From the NCBI GenBank assembly GCA_004555765.1, contig SFHG01000006.1, positions 1-64,000 on the forward strand: a DNA stretch of 64,000 nucleotides, written 5' to 3'. The notes beneath the pieces are model-generated. The model saw only the letters and a list, made by a program, of their open reading frames with translations. It did not search any database and was not told the origin of the DNA. Origin of the DNA: Bacteroidales bacterium (GTDB lineage: Bacteria; Bacteroidota; Bacteroidia; Bacteroidales; Porphyromonadaceae). The translations under genes were made by a program, and so were the position numbers. Shown piece after piece: positions 43,836 to 53,973 of this stretch; the first letter of the stretch is position 1; each line of letters opens with the position of its first letter.

Positions 43836-44807
43836 ATGTCAAAGCTCAAAATCGTCTACTTCGGCACTCCGGAGTTTGCGGCCTATATCTTGGAAAAAAT
43901 GACTGCCTCCGGTCTCGACATCCGCGGTGTCGTGACGATGCCCGACAAGCCCGCAGGTCGCGGGCACCGCCCCCGGTCCTCTGCCGTCAAAGAGACCGCC
44001 CTGAGGCTACTCCCCGGAGTCCCCGTCCTCCAGCCCGAGAAGCTGCGGGACGAGGTGTTCCTTGACGACCTACGCGATCTCTCTGCCGACCTCTTTGTCG
44101 TCGTCGCTTTCCGGATGCTGCCGCCCGAAGTGTGGACGATGCCGGAGCGCGGGACCTTCAATCTCCACGCCTCCCTTCTGCCGCGCTACCGCGGAGCCGC
44201 GCCCATCCAACGCGTCCTTATGGACGGAGAGGAGAAGACGGGTGTAACTGCCTTTTTCCTCAACGAAGAGATAGACAAGGGGCGCATCATCCTCCGCAAA
44301 GAGACCCCCATCTCCCGTACCGAAACGGGCGGCAGCCTCTATGACCGGCTGATGAAGATGGGGGCGGATGCCGTCCTCGAGACGATCTCACTCATCGAGA
44401 AAAGTACACCCGGCGCGTTCCTTGGTCGGAAACAAAGCGACTTTTACACGGACGACGAGCTTCCCCTGCCTACGGCTCCCAAAATCTTCAAGCCGGACAG
44501 GGCACTTCTTTTTCGCGAAACAGAGGGTGTCGCCCTGGAGCGTCTGGTTCGTGCGATGAACCCCTACCCCGCCGCTTTTATGACCCATGAGGACGGCACA
44601 GAGTACAAGGTCTTCCGCGCCGACTTGCTACCCTCGCAGGAAGGAATGGCTGCGGGCGACTTCAAAGTCACGCACGACCGCAGGCTCATCATCCAGTCCC
44701 TCCGCGGTGCACTCGAAATCCTTGAGCTGCAAGCGCCCTCCAAAAAACGTACCTCTACCGCCGACTTTCTCCTCGGCAACAGTCTCCCCGGCGGCAGATT
44801 TCTCTAA
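43836..44807 (+). CDS. fmt: Methionyl-tRNA formyltransferase
   Basis: 323 residues. The N-terminal formyltransferase domain shows KIVYFGTPEFAAYIL, the loop PAGRGHRPRSSAVKE and the folate site FNLHASLLPRYRGAAPIQR. The C-terminal OB-like domain binds tRNA. It formylates initiator Met-tRNA in the cytoplasm. It lies 17 bases after the ClC gene and is followed by a repeat-derived terminator. Confidence 0.94.
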   Translation: MSKLKIVYFGTPEFAAYILEKMTASGLDIRGVVTMPDKPAGRGHRPRSSAVKETALRLLPGVPVLQPEKLRDEVFLDDLRDLSADLFVVVAFRMLPPEVWTMPERGTFNLHASLLPRYRGAAPIQRVLMDGEEKTGVTAFFLNEEIDKGRIILRKETPISRTETGGSLYDRLMKMGADAVLETISLIEKSTPGAFLGRKQSDFYTDDELPLPTAPKIFKPDRALLFRETEGVALERLVRAMNPYPAAFMTHEDGTEYKVFRADLLPSQEGMAAGDFKVTHDRRLIIQSLRGALEILELQAPSKKRTSTADFLLGNSLPGGRFL

Positions 44808-44835
44808 CCACATACTGCCTGCTTCAGTACACGCG

Positions 44836-44935
44836 AGATACGGGTCGAAAAGAATTTTTCGGTCCGTATCTTTTTTTGTCGCCGGTACGGGCAAGAAAAA
44901 ATTTTGGGTCTGTACCCGATTGGCGCAAAAAATGG
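44836..44935. repeat. Intergenic repeat family, copy 9, with a terminator hairpin
   Basis: AGATACGGGTCGAAAA (44836-44851) pairs with 44856-44871 over 16 bases (two G-T pairs) and is followed by TTTTTTGTC: a classic intrinsic terminator for the fmt operon, built from repeat modules. Downstream modules are GCCGGTACGGGCAAG and TTTTGGGTCTGTACCC. Confidence 0.85.
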
Positions 44936-44936
44936 G

Positions 44937-44944
44937 TATATTTG
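44937..44944 (+). promoter_or_regulatory. Probable -7 box for gapA
   Basis: TATATTTG matches TAnnTTTG and lies about 150 bases upstream of the gapA start, leaving a long leader. No TTTG is found 19-21 bases upstream, only ATTG at 14 bases, so the assignment is tentative. Confidence 0.4.
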
Positions 44945-45092
44945 TGTGCCTCGAAGAGAGAGGCATCTTACAGACGTTGCGTAACAGAGGTGTTTTTGAA
45001 CAAAAACAGGAGCCCGCTTTTTATTAAGGCGAAGCTGCAGAAGAGAACTCAACATCATAATTATATATTTCCCAAAAATCAAAACTGAATAG

Positions 45093-46106
<1,014 letters not shown>

Positions 46107-46192
46107 TCAAAGGTCGGCACGAAGTCCCCTTTCCTCAGACGTAAAGCACAAGGCTCGCGGGACTTCCACCCCTCTGATAACGACAATTTCGG

Positions 46193-46236
46193 TCATAGAC
46201 CGAAGGGCATAGGCTCTTCGGTCTATGATTTTTTTA
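46193..46236 (+). terminator. Intrinsic terminator of gapA
   Basis: A perfect 13-bp stem (46193-46205 with 46216-46228), a ten-base loop and a run of eight T. The arms contain GACCGAAG / CTTCGGTC, related to but not the same as the intergenic repeat modules. Confidence 0.93.
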
Positions 46237-46273
46237 ACGGCTCGTTGCGGAAAAGGTTATACTTTCTTGTTTC

Positions 46274-46305
46274 TTGGCAAATACACACGTTATTCGTTAT
46301 CTTTG
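46274..46305 (+). promoter_or_regulatory. Promoter of the pseudophosphatase gene
   Basis: TTG (46274-46276) followed after 21 bases by TATCTTTG (46298-46305), a full match to TAnnTTTG, 80 bases before the start codon. Confidence 0.65.
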
Positions 46306-46385
46306 GGAGACAAGAAGAGAAACGGCAAAGCGGGGCAGAGGCACTGATTCCCCGCTTGGTTAGCCGGAAAGAGACAGGTCAATAA

Positions 46386-47501
46386 ATGCAGGACACGAAG
46401 CCCCATACCCCGTACTACACCCCTTCCGGACAACACAAAAAGCTGCCCCGGGGTGTCGTCGTACTCCTTCTCGGGATTTTCCTCCTCTCCTGTGCCAAGC
46501 AATCTTACTACGACATAGACACCCGCACCGACATCGAGAAGGACGGCAACACGGTGATACGTTGGCAGGTCAATCCCGGCATGGAGGGTAGTGTCAAGAT
46601 TTTTGCCTCCCACAACGCCTCCTCCTATCCCACAGACCCGGTCGCCGTGGAGCGCATCTCCAAGCAATTTGCCACCATACCCTATCCGGCGGGCAACTTC
46701 GAGATGCAGTACTTCCTGATGGTGTTCGACGGACGGGAGACACGCGTAGTCTCCTCCCGCACCCTGCCGACACAATCTTTCACCAACCTCCGGGACATCG
46801 GCGGCTATATGACCAAAGAGGGCGAACAGGTACGCTGGGGTCTCATCTACAGGGGAACCACACTCTCTCATCTCACGGAAGCAGACCAAGGTATGGTCGC
46901 GGCTCTGGGACTCAAAAACCTGGTCATCCTCCTCGACACCGGCGAGAACGGGTCGGAACCCACCACGGGGTTGAATATCCGCCGCTTTCCCCTCACTCCG
47001 GACAAAGAGTACCACGCCGCACAAGTCAGGGAAAAGATTCTGGAAGGCAAAATGGATCGCCCCGCAGTCATCGATACCCGCGAGAAGACCCTCGAAGACT
47101 ACGCCTTCAATAACCCCAAGCAGCTCTCATCGGCTCTCCACTTCCTCCTCGACAGGAGCAATTACCCGATTCTTCTCTCAGACTCCCTCGGCAACGGACG
47201 GGTCGCGATTCTTACGGCACTCATCCAGAGTGCACTCGGCGTACCGCAACGCGAGATCATCAATGACTATATGCTCTCCAATGCCCTCACGCCCGTCTCC
47301 AATCTCGAACCCGATGGCTACAAGTATCCGTCCCTTGTGCAAGAGTCGCTCATCGAATACTACCGCAATCGCCCCAATGACCTCCAATACATCTTTTACC
47401 GTATCAACCGCAAGTACGGTTCTGTGGAGCGCTACTTGGAGCAGGTATTGGCATTCGACAAAGAGGACATCCGGTCGTTGCAGGAGATTCTGCTCTATTA
47501 G
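46386..47501 (+). CDS. Lipoprotein of the Y_phosphatase3 family with the catalytic Cys replaced
   Basis: 371 residues. A 20-residue polar start precedes a hydrophobic stretch ending IFLLSC (lipid Cys36). After a beta-rich region, TNLRDIGGYMTKEGEQVRWGLIYRG (split here as TNLRDIGGY and VRWGLIYRG, about 134-156) and DYMLSN match the tyrosine/dual-specificity phosphatases of the Y_phosphatase3 group. The P-loop that should read HCxxGKDRTG reads S265-D266-S-L-G269-N-G-R272-V-A, so the nucleophilic cysteine is aspartate while the arginine is kept. The protein can probably bind phosphate groups but not hydrolyse phosphotyrosine by the usual mechanism. Own promoter, own unit between gapA and the efflux genes. 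Confidence 0.8.
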   Translation: MQDTKPHTPYYTPSGQHKKLPRGVVVLLLGIFLLSCAKQSYYDIDTRTDIEKDGNTVIRWQVNPGMEGSVKIFASHNASSYPTDPVAVERISKQFATIPYPAGNFEMQYFLMVFDGRETRVVSSRTLPTQSFTNLRDIGGYMTKEGEQVRWGLIYRGTTLSHLTEADQGMVAALGLKNLVILLDTGENGSEPTTGLNIRRFPLTPDKEYHAAQVREKILEGKMDRPAVIDTREKTLEDYAFNNPKQLSSALHFLLDRSNYPILLSDSLGNGRVAILTALIQSALGVPQREIINDYMLSNALTPVSNLEPDGYKYPSLVQESLIEYYRNRPNDLQYIFYRINRKYGSVERYLEQVLAFDKEDIRSLQEILLY

Positions 47502-47734
47502 GAGCGTTTTTAGACCCGCATCGGCGTAAATTTAGTCGCCGGCTTGCATAATAGCCGTAAAATTGCGAAATTTGCGCGTCGGATTGTGCTAATCCGTCGT
47601 GATTTCTCCATAGAAGTGATGTTTTTCCGTCAGACCTCTCCACGCACTATGTGAGACCATAGAGGATTTTTGGTACCAGAAGCCCCGAAAGTCCAGCCCC
47701 ACAAGAAAAATATCCAGCAATCCTATACAATTAT

Positions 47735-48934
47735 ATGACATCATTTAGGACAAAACTCAATCTCGCCGTTCTCTCGACGCAGATGGCGGCAGTGCTTTTT
47801 TTGGCTTCCGGGTGCGCCGGAAAAGCAGGTAAAGGTCAGGTCGGAGGTCCCGGCGCAAACAACGGTCAAGTGGGTGAATACCCCGTGATGACGGTCACGA
47901 CCTCATCCGTCCACGTAGAGGACAGATACCCTGCCACGCTCAAAGGCAAGCTCGACGTAGAGATTCGCCCCCAAGTATCCGGACAGATCGTGCGCCTCGC
48001 AGTGGACGAAGGGGCAAGAGTACGCAGAGGGCAGACCCTATTTGTGATCGACCAGGTGCAGTTCCAAGAGCAGGTGAATGCCGCCCGTGCCGCCGTCCGC
48101 GTCGCTGAGACGAGCGTAGCCACCGCACAGCTCACAGTGGACAATAACCGCCTCCTTGCAGACAAAAACGTCATCGGAGCCTACGCGATGCAGACCTCCG
48201 AAAACGCCCTTGCCACAGCCCAAGCCCAGCTGGCTCAGGCCAAAGCGCAGCTCGTTTCGGCACAAAAGAACCTTTCTTTCACCAACATATCCAGCCCCAC
48301 CGACGGCATCGTGGGTTCTATTCCCTTCCGCGTCGGCTCTCTCGTCAGTCCCTCGATGGTTCAGCCACTCACGACGGTAAGCGACATCAGCGAAATGTAC
48401 GCCTATATTTCGCTTACAGAACGGCAGCTCTTGGCATTCAGCCACAACGGTTCCTCCGTAAATGAAGCCATCGGGAAGATGCCACCCGTCTCTCTCGAAC
48501 TTCTCGACGGCAGTCTCTATCCCGAAAAAGGCACCGTCTCCACCATCAGCGGGGTAATCAACCCCACCACCGGATCCGTCGATGTCCGCGTCCTCTTCCA
48601 AAATCCCGCGGGGACGCTGCTGAGCGGAAGCTCGGGTACCGTCATCATCCCCACCGTGATCGAAAACGGCATCCTCATCCCACAGAGCGCCGTCTACCAG
48701 ATACAGGAGCGGAGCTTCGTCTACACCGTGGATGCCTCAAATGTGGCTCACTCCGTGGAAGTAACGATCACGGATGCCAATGACGGCAAGAATTACGTCG
48801 TCTCTTCCGGTCTCAAAGCGGGCGACATCATCGTCACCGACGGTCTCATCACCCTTAGGGACGGAGCGACGATTTCGATTGCCAAAGGGGAAGGAAAAAA
48901 CGCGACTTCAACCCCCGCGGCCACAGCCGAGTGA
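47735..48934 (+). CDS. RND efflux periplasmic adaptor lipoprotein (MexA/AcrA type)
   Basis: 399 residues. Lipoprotein signal ending LASGC. Membrane-fusion-protein layout: a beta strand with YPATLKGKLDVEIRPQVSGQI, lipoyl-like half GARVRRGQTLFVIDQ, a long alpha hairpin (AAVRVAETSVATAQLTV to AQLVSAQKNL), second lipoyl half TNISSPTDGIVGSI, then beta-barrel and membrane-proximal domains. It bridges the inner-membrane pump and the outer-membrane channel encoded downstream. The 233-base gap before it has no promoter I can define and no regulator gene. Confidence 0.93.
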   Translation: MTSFRTKLNLAVLSTQMAAVLFLASGCAGKAGKGQVGGPGANNGQVGEYPVMTVTTSSVHVEDRYPATLKGKLDVEIRPQVSGQIVRLAVDEGARVRRGQTLFVIDQVQFQEQVNAARAAVRVAETSVATAQLTVDNNRLLADKNVIGAYAMQTSENALATAQAQLAQAKAQLVSAQKNLSFTNISSPTDGIVGSIPFRVGSLVSPSMVQPLTTVSDISEMYAYISLTERQLLAFSHNGSSVNEAIGKMPPVSLELLDGSLYPEKGTVSTISGVINPTTGSVDVRVLFQNPAGTLLSGSSGTVIIPTVIENGILIPQSAVYQIQERSFVYTVDASNVAHSVEVTITDANDGKNYVVSSGLKAGDIIVTDGLITLRDGATISIAKGEGKNATSTPAATAE

Positions 48935-48964
48935 CCCAAGCCGGAAGGCGCACCCTTTTGGGGG

Positions 48965-49062
48965 AGAAAAATTTCGGTCGTACCGAGAGACTTTTCCCGG
49001 TCTGTATGAGCGGGAAGGGAGGTACGCACCGGGAAGACCTTTTTGGCCCGTACCATTTTCCC
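48965..49062. repeat. Intergenic repeat family, copy 10
   Basis: AATTTCGGTCGTACCGAGAG, TTCCCGGTCTGTATGAGCGG, GAGGTACGCACCGGGAAG and TTTTTGGCCCGTACC in turn. It lies inside the efflux operon, between the adaptor and the pump gene, so here it should either permit read-through or lower expression of the distal genes. Confidence 0.75.
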
Positions 49063-49130
49063 TCCGACCGTCGGACGCGCCACGGCTCTATGAGTGATGG
49101 CCTTATCAGAATAGAATAAGAGAGAAACAA

Positions 49131-52100
49131 ATGAATCTTTCAGGCTTTATAAACCGCCCGGTCCTTTCGACCGTCATCTCCGTCTTCATCGTCATTTTCG
49201 GTCTCATCGGGATCTTTACACTTCCCGTGGAGCGTTACCCGGACATCGCGCCGCCAACCATCTCCGTCAGTGCCAATTACCCCGGCGCCAATGCCGAGAC
49301 GGTGGTGAACTCCGTCCTCGCCCCCCTCGAAGAATCCATCAACGGTGTGGAGGGGATGACCTATATGACCAGTACCGCTTCAAACGCCGGTATGGGACGC
49401 ATCACGATCAATTTCCAGACCGGGTTCGACCCCGATATGGCTCAGGTGAATGTCCAAAACCGCGTCTCCGAAGCCCTCTCCCAACTGCCGGCCGAAGTAA
49501 CCCGCTCCGGTGTCCGCGTCAATAAGCGTCAGACCTCCACACTTTTGATGCTCTTCCTCGTCGCCACGGACGACCGGTACGACGCCACTTTCCTACAGAA
49601 CTACGCCGACCTCAACATCATTCCCCAGATTCTCCGGGTCTACGGGGTGGGCGAAGCGTCGGTGAACGGTGCCAAGACTTTCACAATGCGCATTTGGCTC
49701 AAGCCGGAAGCCATGGCGCGCTACAACCTCACTCCTGCCGATGTCACGGCCGCACTCGCCACTCAGAATGTCGAAGCAGCACCCGGAGCCCTCGGCGAAA
49801 ATTCGGATGTCTCTTTCCAGTACACTCTCACGACGAAAGGACGGCTCAAGACCCCGGAGGAATTCGGTAATATCGTCCTCCGCTCCGGAAGTAACTCCGA
49901 CCTCCTCCGGCTCAAAGACGTCGCAAGGGTCGAATTCGGCCCCCTGAGCTATGCCGTGAACGCCAAGACCGACGACCACGCCTCTATGATGATCGAAGTG
50001 CTGCAAGCCGCCGGTTCCAACGCCACCTCTGTCATCAATAACGTGATGTCGCTCGTGGACGACATCCGGGGTGACCTTCCCCCAGGAATGGACATACAGG
50101 TCGGTATGAACGCCAACGACTTCCTCCACGCCTCTATGTACAACGTCTTCAAGACGCTCATCGAGGCCTTTATCCTCGTGATGCTCGTCGTCTTCATCTT
50201 CCTGCAAGACTTCCGAAGTACCCTCATACCGGCCATCGCGATACCGGTCTCCCTTATCGGTACCTTTTTCATCCTTAAGCTTCTCGGCTTCTCGCTGAAC
50301 CTCCTCGTCCTCGCCGCCCTCGTCCTCGCGATTGCCATCGTAGTGGACGATGCCATCGTAGTGGTCGAAGCCGTACACGCCAAGCTTGATACCGGCTACA
50401 AGAGCGCGAAGAAAGCCTCCATCGACGCGATGAGCGAGATAGCGTCCACGCTGATTTCGATCACGCTCGTGATGATGGCCGTCTTTATCCCCGTCAGCTT
50501 CTTGGGCGGGACAAGCGGGGTCTTTTACCGGCAATTCGGTCTCACTATGGCCGCCGCAATTTTGCTCTCCGGTGTGAATGCCCTTACCCTGTCGCCCGCC
50601 CTCTGCGCCATCTTCCTAAAGGCGCACGACGAAGAGACGGGTCGGGAGCTTTCCTTTCTCGATAAGTTTAAGCGCGGCTTCAACACCTCCTACTCCGCTC
50701 TGCTCCGTAAGTACAAAGGTGCTGTGGAGCGTATAAGTCCGAAGCCGGTATTGATCGTGGGAGTGGTTCTTGTCGCACTCGGCATCACTTTCTTCCTGAT
50801 GAAGATCACTCCCTCCGGCTTCATTCCCAATGAAGACACGGGCGTGATGATGGTGCAGGTGGGCTTGACCCCCGGCACCTCCCAGGGCGACACGGAAAAG
50901 GCGCTCTCCGAAGTCGTCGACATCATCAAAGCCCAGCCGGAAGTCCGCTCCGTCACGGCCATGCAGGGCTTCGGGATGATGGGTGCGGGCATCGGCTCGA
51001 ACTATGGAACCATCTTCGCCATGCTGGACAATTGGTCCGACCGCGCCGGGAAAGACCACACCGTGGATGCCGTCCTGGGGCGTGTACGCGCCGAAGCCTC
51101 CCACCTCACGAATGTCCAAGTCATCGCAGGGGCGCCGCCAACCATCCCCGGGTTCTCGATGTCGCAGGGCTTCACTTTCTCTCTTCAGGATCGGACGGGT
51201 GGCAGCATCGACGACTTCTACGCCGTCAGCCAGAAGTTCATCGGAGCGCTCAACGGGGAGGAGAGCATCCTCTTTGCGCGTACTTCTTTCAATCCCTCCT
51301 TCCCTATGTATGAAGTAAAAATCGATGAGAGTAAGCTCGCCATGGCAGGCCTTACTCCGACGACCATTTACTCCACGCTTCAGGCCTACCTCGGGGGAAT
51401 GTATGTCTCTAACTTCAATTCCTTCGGACACCTCTACCGTGTCTTCATACAGGGAGAGCCCTCTTCGCGCGCCAATCCCGCCGACCTCTCGCGTATCTTC
51501 GTGCGCAACGGTAATGAAATGGCACCCATCACGCAGTTCATCTCTTTGGAGAAGACCTACGGTCCGCTCAACATCACCCGCCTGAATATGTTCAACTCGA
51601 TCGACATACAGGGTTCCCCGCAGTTCGGATATTCGTCCGGTCAGGCGCTTGCCGCGGTGGAAAAAGTGGCCAAAGAGACCCTGCCCTCCGGATACACTTA
51701 CGAGTACTCCGGGCTGACACGCGAGGAGCAGAACACGAATTCGAGTATGACCCTCATCATCCTCGGACTCTCGCTCCTCTTCATCTACCTCCTTCTCTCC
51801 GCGCAGTACGAGAGTTACCTCTTGCCGTGGTCGGTGATCTTGTCCGTACCCTTCGGACTTCTCGGCACGTTCCTTTTCGCGCTCATTTTCGGCATCGACA
51901 ATAACATCTACACCCAGATTGCACTCATTATGCTCATCGGTCTTTTGTCGAAAAACGCCATCCTCATCGTCGAGTTTGCCAAGCAACGACGCGAAGCCGG
52001 GATGAGCATCCGTTGGAGTGCCGTGGCAGGAGCCGAAGCCCGTCTTCGTCCTATTCTGATGACGAGTGCGGCCCTCATCATCGGACTTATCCCGCTTGCC

Positions 52101-52325
52101 TTCTCTTCGGGAGCCGGTGCCAACGGCAACATCGCTCTCGGTGTCTCCGCCATCGGCGGTATGCTCATCGGGACACTCCTCCAAGTCCTCTTCGTACCGG
52201 GGCTTTTCATCATCTTCCAGACCCTGCAAGAAAAGTTTAAGCCCCTCGAGATCAAGACAAACGACGAAAACGTCCTCCGCCCCGAGCTCGAACAGTACAC
52301 CGACATTGACGGCGAAAGAGAATGA
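49131..52325 (+). CDS. RND efflux pump, HAE1 (AcrB/MexB) family
   Basis: 1064 residues with twelve membrane helices and two large periplasmic loops. Signatures: FINRPVLSTVISVFIVIFGL, PVERYPDIAPPTISVSANYPGA, the proton-relay aspartates in AIVVDDAIVVVEAVHAK and the lysine of GLLSKNAILIVEFAKQRR. It exports amphipathic drugs, bile salts or similar compounds by proton exchange. With the adaptor and the channel it makes a complete tripartite system; gene order resembles the efflux loci known from Porphyromonas and Bacteroides. Confidence 0.95.
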   Translation: MNLSGFINRPVLSTVISVFIVIFGLIGIFTLPVERYPDIAPPTISVSANYPGANAETVVNSVLAPLEESINGVEGMTYMTSTASNAGMGRITINFQTGFDPDMAQVNVQNRVSEALSQLPAEVTRSGVRVNKRQTSTLLMLFLVATDDRYDATFLQNYADLNIIPQILRVYGVGEASVNGAKTFTMRIWLKPEAMARYNLTPADVTAALATQNVEAAPGALGENSDVSFQYTLTTKGRLKTPEEFGNIVLRSGSNSDLLRLKDVARVEFGPLSYAVNAKTDDHASMMIEVLQAAGSNATSVINNVMSLVDDIRGDLPPGMDIQVGMNANDFLHASMYNVFKTLIEAFILVMLVVFIFLQDFRSTLIPAIAIPVSLIGTFFILKLLGFSLNLLVLAALVLAIAIVVDDAIVVVEAVHAKLDTGYKSAKKASIDAMSEIASTLISITLVMMAVFIPVSFLGGTSGVFYRQFGLTMAAAILLSGVNALTLSPALCAIFLKAHDEETGRELSFLDKFKRGFNTSYSALLRKYKGAVERISPKPVLIVGVVLVALGITFFLMKITPSGFIPNEDTGVMMVQVGLTPGTSQGDTEKALSEVVDIIKAQPEVRSVTAMQGFGMMGAGIGSNYGTIFAMLDNWSDRAGKDHTVDAVLGRVRAEASHLTNVQVIAGAPPTIPGFSMSQGFTFSLQDRTGGSIDDFYAVSQKFIGALNGEESILFARTSFNPSFPMYEVKIDESKLAMAGLTPTTIYSTLQAYLGGMYVSNFNSFGHLYRVFIQGEPSSRANPADLSRIFVRNGNEMAPITQFISLEKTYGPLNITRLNMFNSIDIQGSPQFGYSSGQALAAVEKVAKETLPSGYTYEYSGLTREEQNTNSSMTLIILGLSLLFIYLLLSAQYESYLLPWSVILSVPFGLLGTFLFALIFGIDNNIYTQIALIMLIGLLSKNAILIVEFAKQRREAGMSIRWSAVAGAEARLRPILMTSAALIIGLIPLAFSSGAGANGNIALGVSAIGGMLIGTLLQVLFVPGLFIIFQTLQEKFKPLEIKTNDENVLRPELEQYTDIDGERE

Positions 52326-52370
52326 GGACAGGGATGACAAGAAAAAGAGCCCCCGGGCATCCCTCTCACA

Positions 52371-52455
52371 AGGTACGTACCAAAAACTTTTTCTCGCTCC
52401 GTGCGAAAGTTTTCTCTCGGTACGTATGAGCCTGTCTCCCCGGTACGTACCCCGT
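52371..52455. repeat. Intergenic repeat family, copy 11
   Basis: AGGTACGTACCAAAAACTTTTT, CTCGCTCCGTGCGAAAG, TCTCGGTACGTATGAG and CCCCGGTACGTACCCCG. Two palindromic GGTACGTAC cores are 69 bases apart. It lies between the pump and the channel gene. Confidence 0.75.
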
Positions 52456-52502
52456 TTGCGACCCGGGTTCAAGTCTGAAACATACACCGCTACAATAGAG
52501 CA

Positions 52503-53951
52503 ATGAAAAAAATACCTTTTGCACTCTACCTCCTGCCCCTTGCCCTCCTCTTGGGCGGGTGCGGCATCTACGGCAGTTACCGGCGTCCCACACAGCTCGC
52601 CCTCTCGGATTCCGTCCGCGGCGCCACTCCCGCGCAGTCCGACACGGTGACGATGGGACGCATCCCTTGGCGCCGGTTCTTCGGCGATCCCCACCTCCGG
52701 GCGCTCATCGACACCGCTCTCGTGCGCAACACCGACCTCCGCACGGCAGAGCTCAATGTCGAGAAGGCCAATGCCGGGCTCCTGATGGCAGGGCTCTCTT
52801 TTGCCCCGAACCTCGGTTTTGCCCCGAGTATGAACCGCGAACATTCCTCGCTCAGTGGGTGGTCGAAGGAAAACGCCTATACCCTTCCCATCACTTCGTC
52901 TTGGGAGATTGACCTCTCGGGGCGGCTCCTCAATGGCTACCGCGGTGCGGAGGCCTCCAAGCGACAGGCGGAAGATTACCTTGAGCTCACCCGCGCCAAT
53001 ATCATCGCCGCTGTCGCCAACACCTACTACTCCCTCCAGATGCTCGATCGTCAGCTCTTCGTGGCGCATGATGCCAAGCGGGTTATGGACGAAACCGCGC
53101 AGACCATGGAAGTCCTGATGCAGGCGGGACGGCTTACCGGCGCCGCCGTGGCTCAAGCCCGGGCTCAAGCCAAGCTCACCCAAGTCACCATCAATGACCT
53201 CGAAAGCCAAATTGCGGCTGCCGAAAACAGTATGCGCCTGCTCCTGATGCAACCCGGCCTCGTCATAGAGCGTGGCGACGGAGAGTACCCCGTCCCCCTC
53301 GAAGACAAGCTCAAAGTGGGCATCCCCATTCAGCTCCTCTCCGCCCGTCCGGATGTCCGTGCCAAAGAGGAGGCGCTGAAAGCTGCCTTTTACGGCACAC
53401 AGAGTGCACGGGGCAACTTCCTCCCCACCATCACACTCACCGCCTCAGGCACCTGGCTCAATAAACTCGGCCAAGTCGTCGTGAACCCTATGGCGTTTGT
53501 CACCGACCTTGCGGCCGGTCTCTTCCAGCCCGTCTTCCAGAAGGGGCGCAACATCGCACAGCTCAAGATTGCCAAAGCCACCCAAGAACAAGCACTCCTC
53601 GACTACGAAAAGACGCTTCTCTCCGCCTCACACGAAGTGAGCAATTACCTTGCGGAGTACCTCGCCCTCAGTCACGACAAAGTCCTCCGCCTCGAAGAGA
53701 TAGAGCTCCGAAAAGAAGCCGAAGCCCAGACCCTCGAACTGATGAAGCTCTCAAGCATCAACTATCTGGAGGTGCTCACCGCACAGTCCCAAAGGCTTAA
53801 TGCGGAGCTTGGGGGCGTAATCGGCGAATTCAAACGCACCCAGGCACTCATCAATCTCTGGAAGGCTCTCGGCGGAGGTTGGAACGACGAGACTTCCGAA
53901 GCCGGTACAGACTGGGATGCCACACCCGTGATGACCTACAAAAAACACTAA
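52503..53951 (+). CDS. Outer-membrane efflux channel lipoprotein (OprM/NodT family)
   Basis: 482 residues. Lipoprotein signal LLGGCGIYGSYRRP. Two OEP repeats of long coiled-coil helices: LRTAELNVEKANAGLLMAG and the second LKIAKATQEQALLDYEKTLLSA, with WEIDLSGRLLNGYRGAEAS and ARPDVRAKEEALKAAFYG typical of the NodT group. It forms the trimeric exit duct for the RND pump. An LpxA-like gene follows after 22 bases. Confidence 0.93.
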   Translation: MKKIPFALYLLPLALLLGGCGIYGSYRRPTQLALSDSVRGATPAQSDTVTMGRIPWRRFFGDPHLRALIDTALVRNTDLRTAELNVEKANAGLLMAGLSFAPNLGFAPSMNREHSSLSGWSKENAYTLPITSSWEIDLSGRLLNGYRGAEASKRQAEDYLELTRANIIAAVANTYYSLQMLDRQLFVAHDAKRVMDETAQTMEVLMQAGRLTGAAVAQARAQAKLTQVTINDLESQIAAAENSMRLLLMQPGLVIERGDGEYPVPLEDKLKVGIPIQLLSARPDVRAKEEALKAAFYGTQSARGNFLPTITLTASGTWLNKLGQVVVNPMAFVTDLAAGLFQPVFQKGRNIAQLKIAKATQEQALLDYEKTLLSASHEVSNYLAEYLALSHDKVLRLEEIELRKEAEAQTLELMKLSSINYLEVLTAQSQRLNAELGGVIGEFKRTQALINLWKALGGGWNDETSEAGTDWDATPVMTYKKH

Positions 53952-53973
53952 CCCCCTTTTTCCAAAAAACACC

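Noticed and set aside
50616..53252. Minus-strand open frame of about 880 codons opposite the RND pump and channel genes
   Set aside because: It crosses two well-supported genes and an intergenic repeat, has low-complexity charged sequence and no family features.
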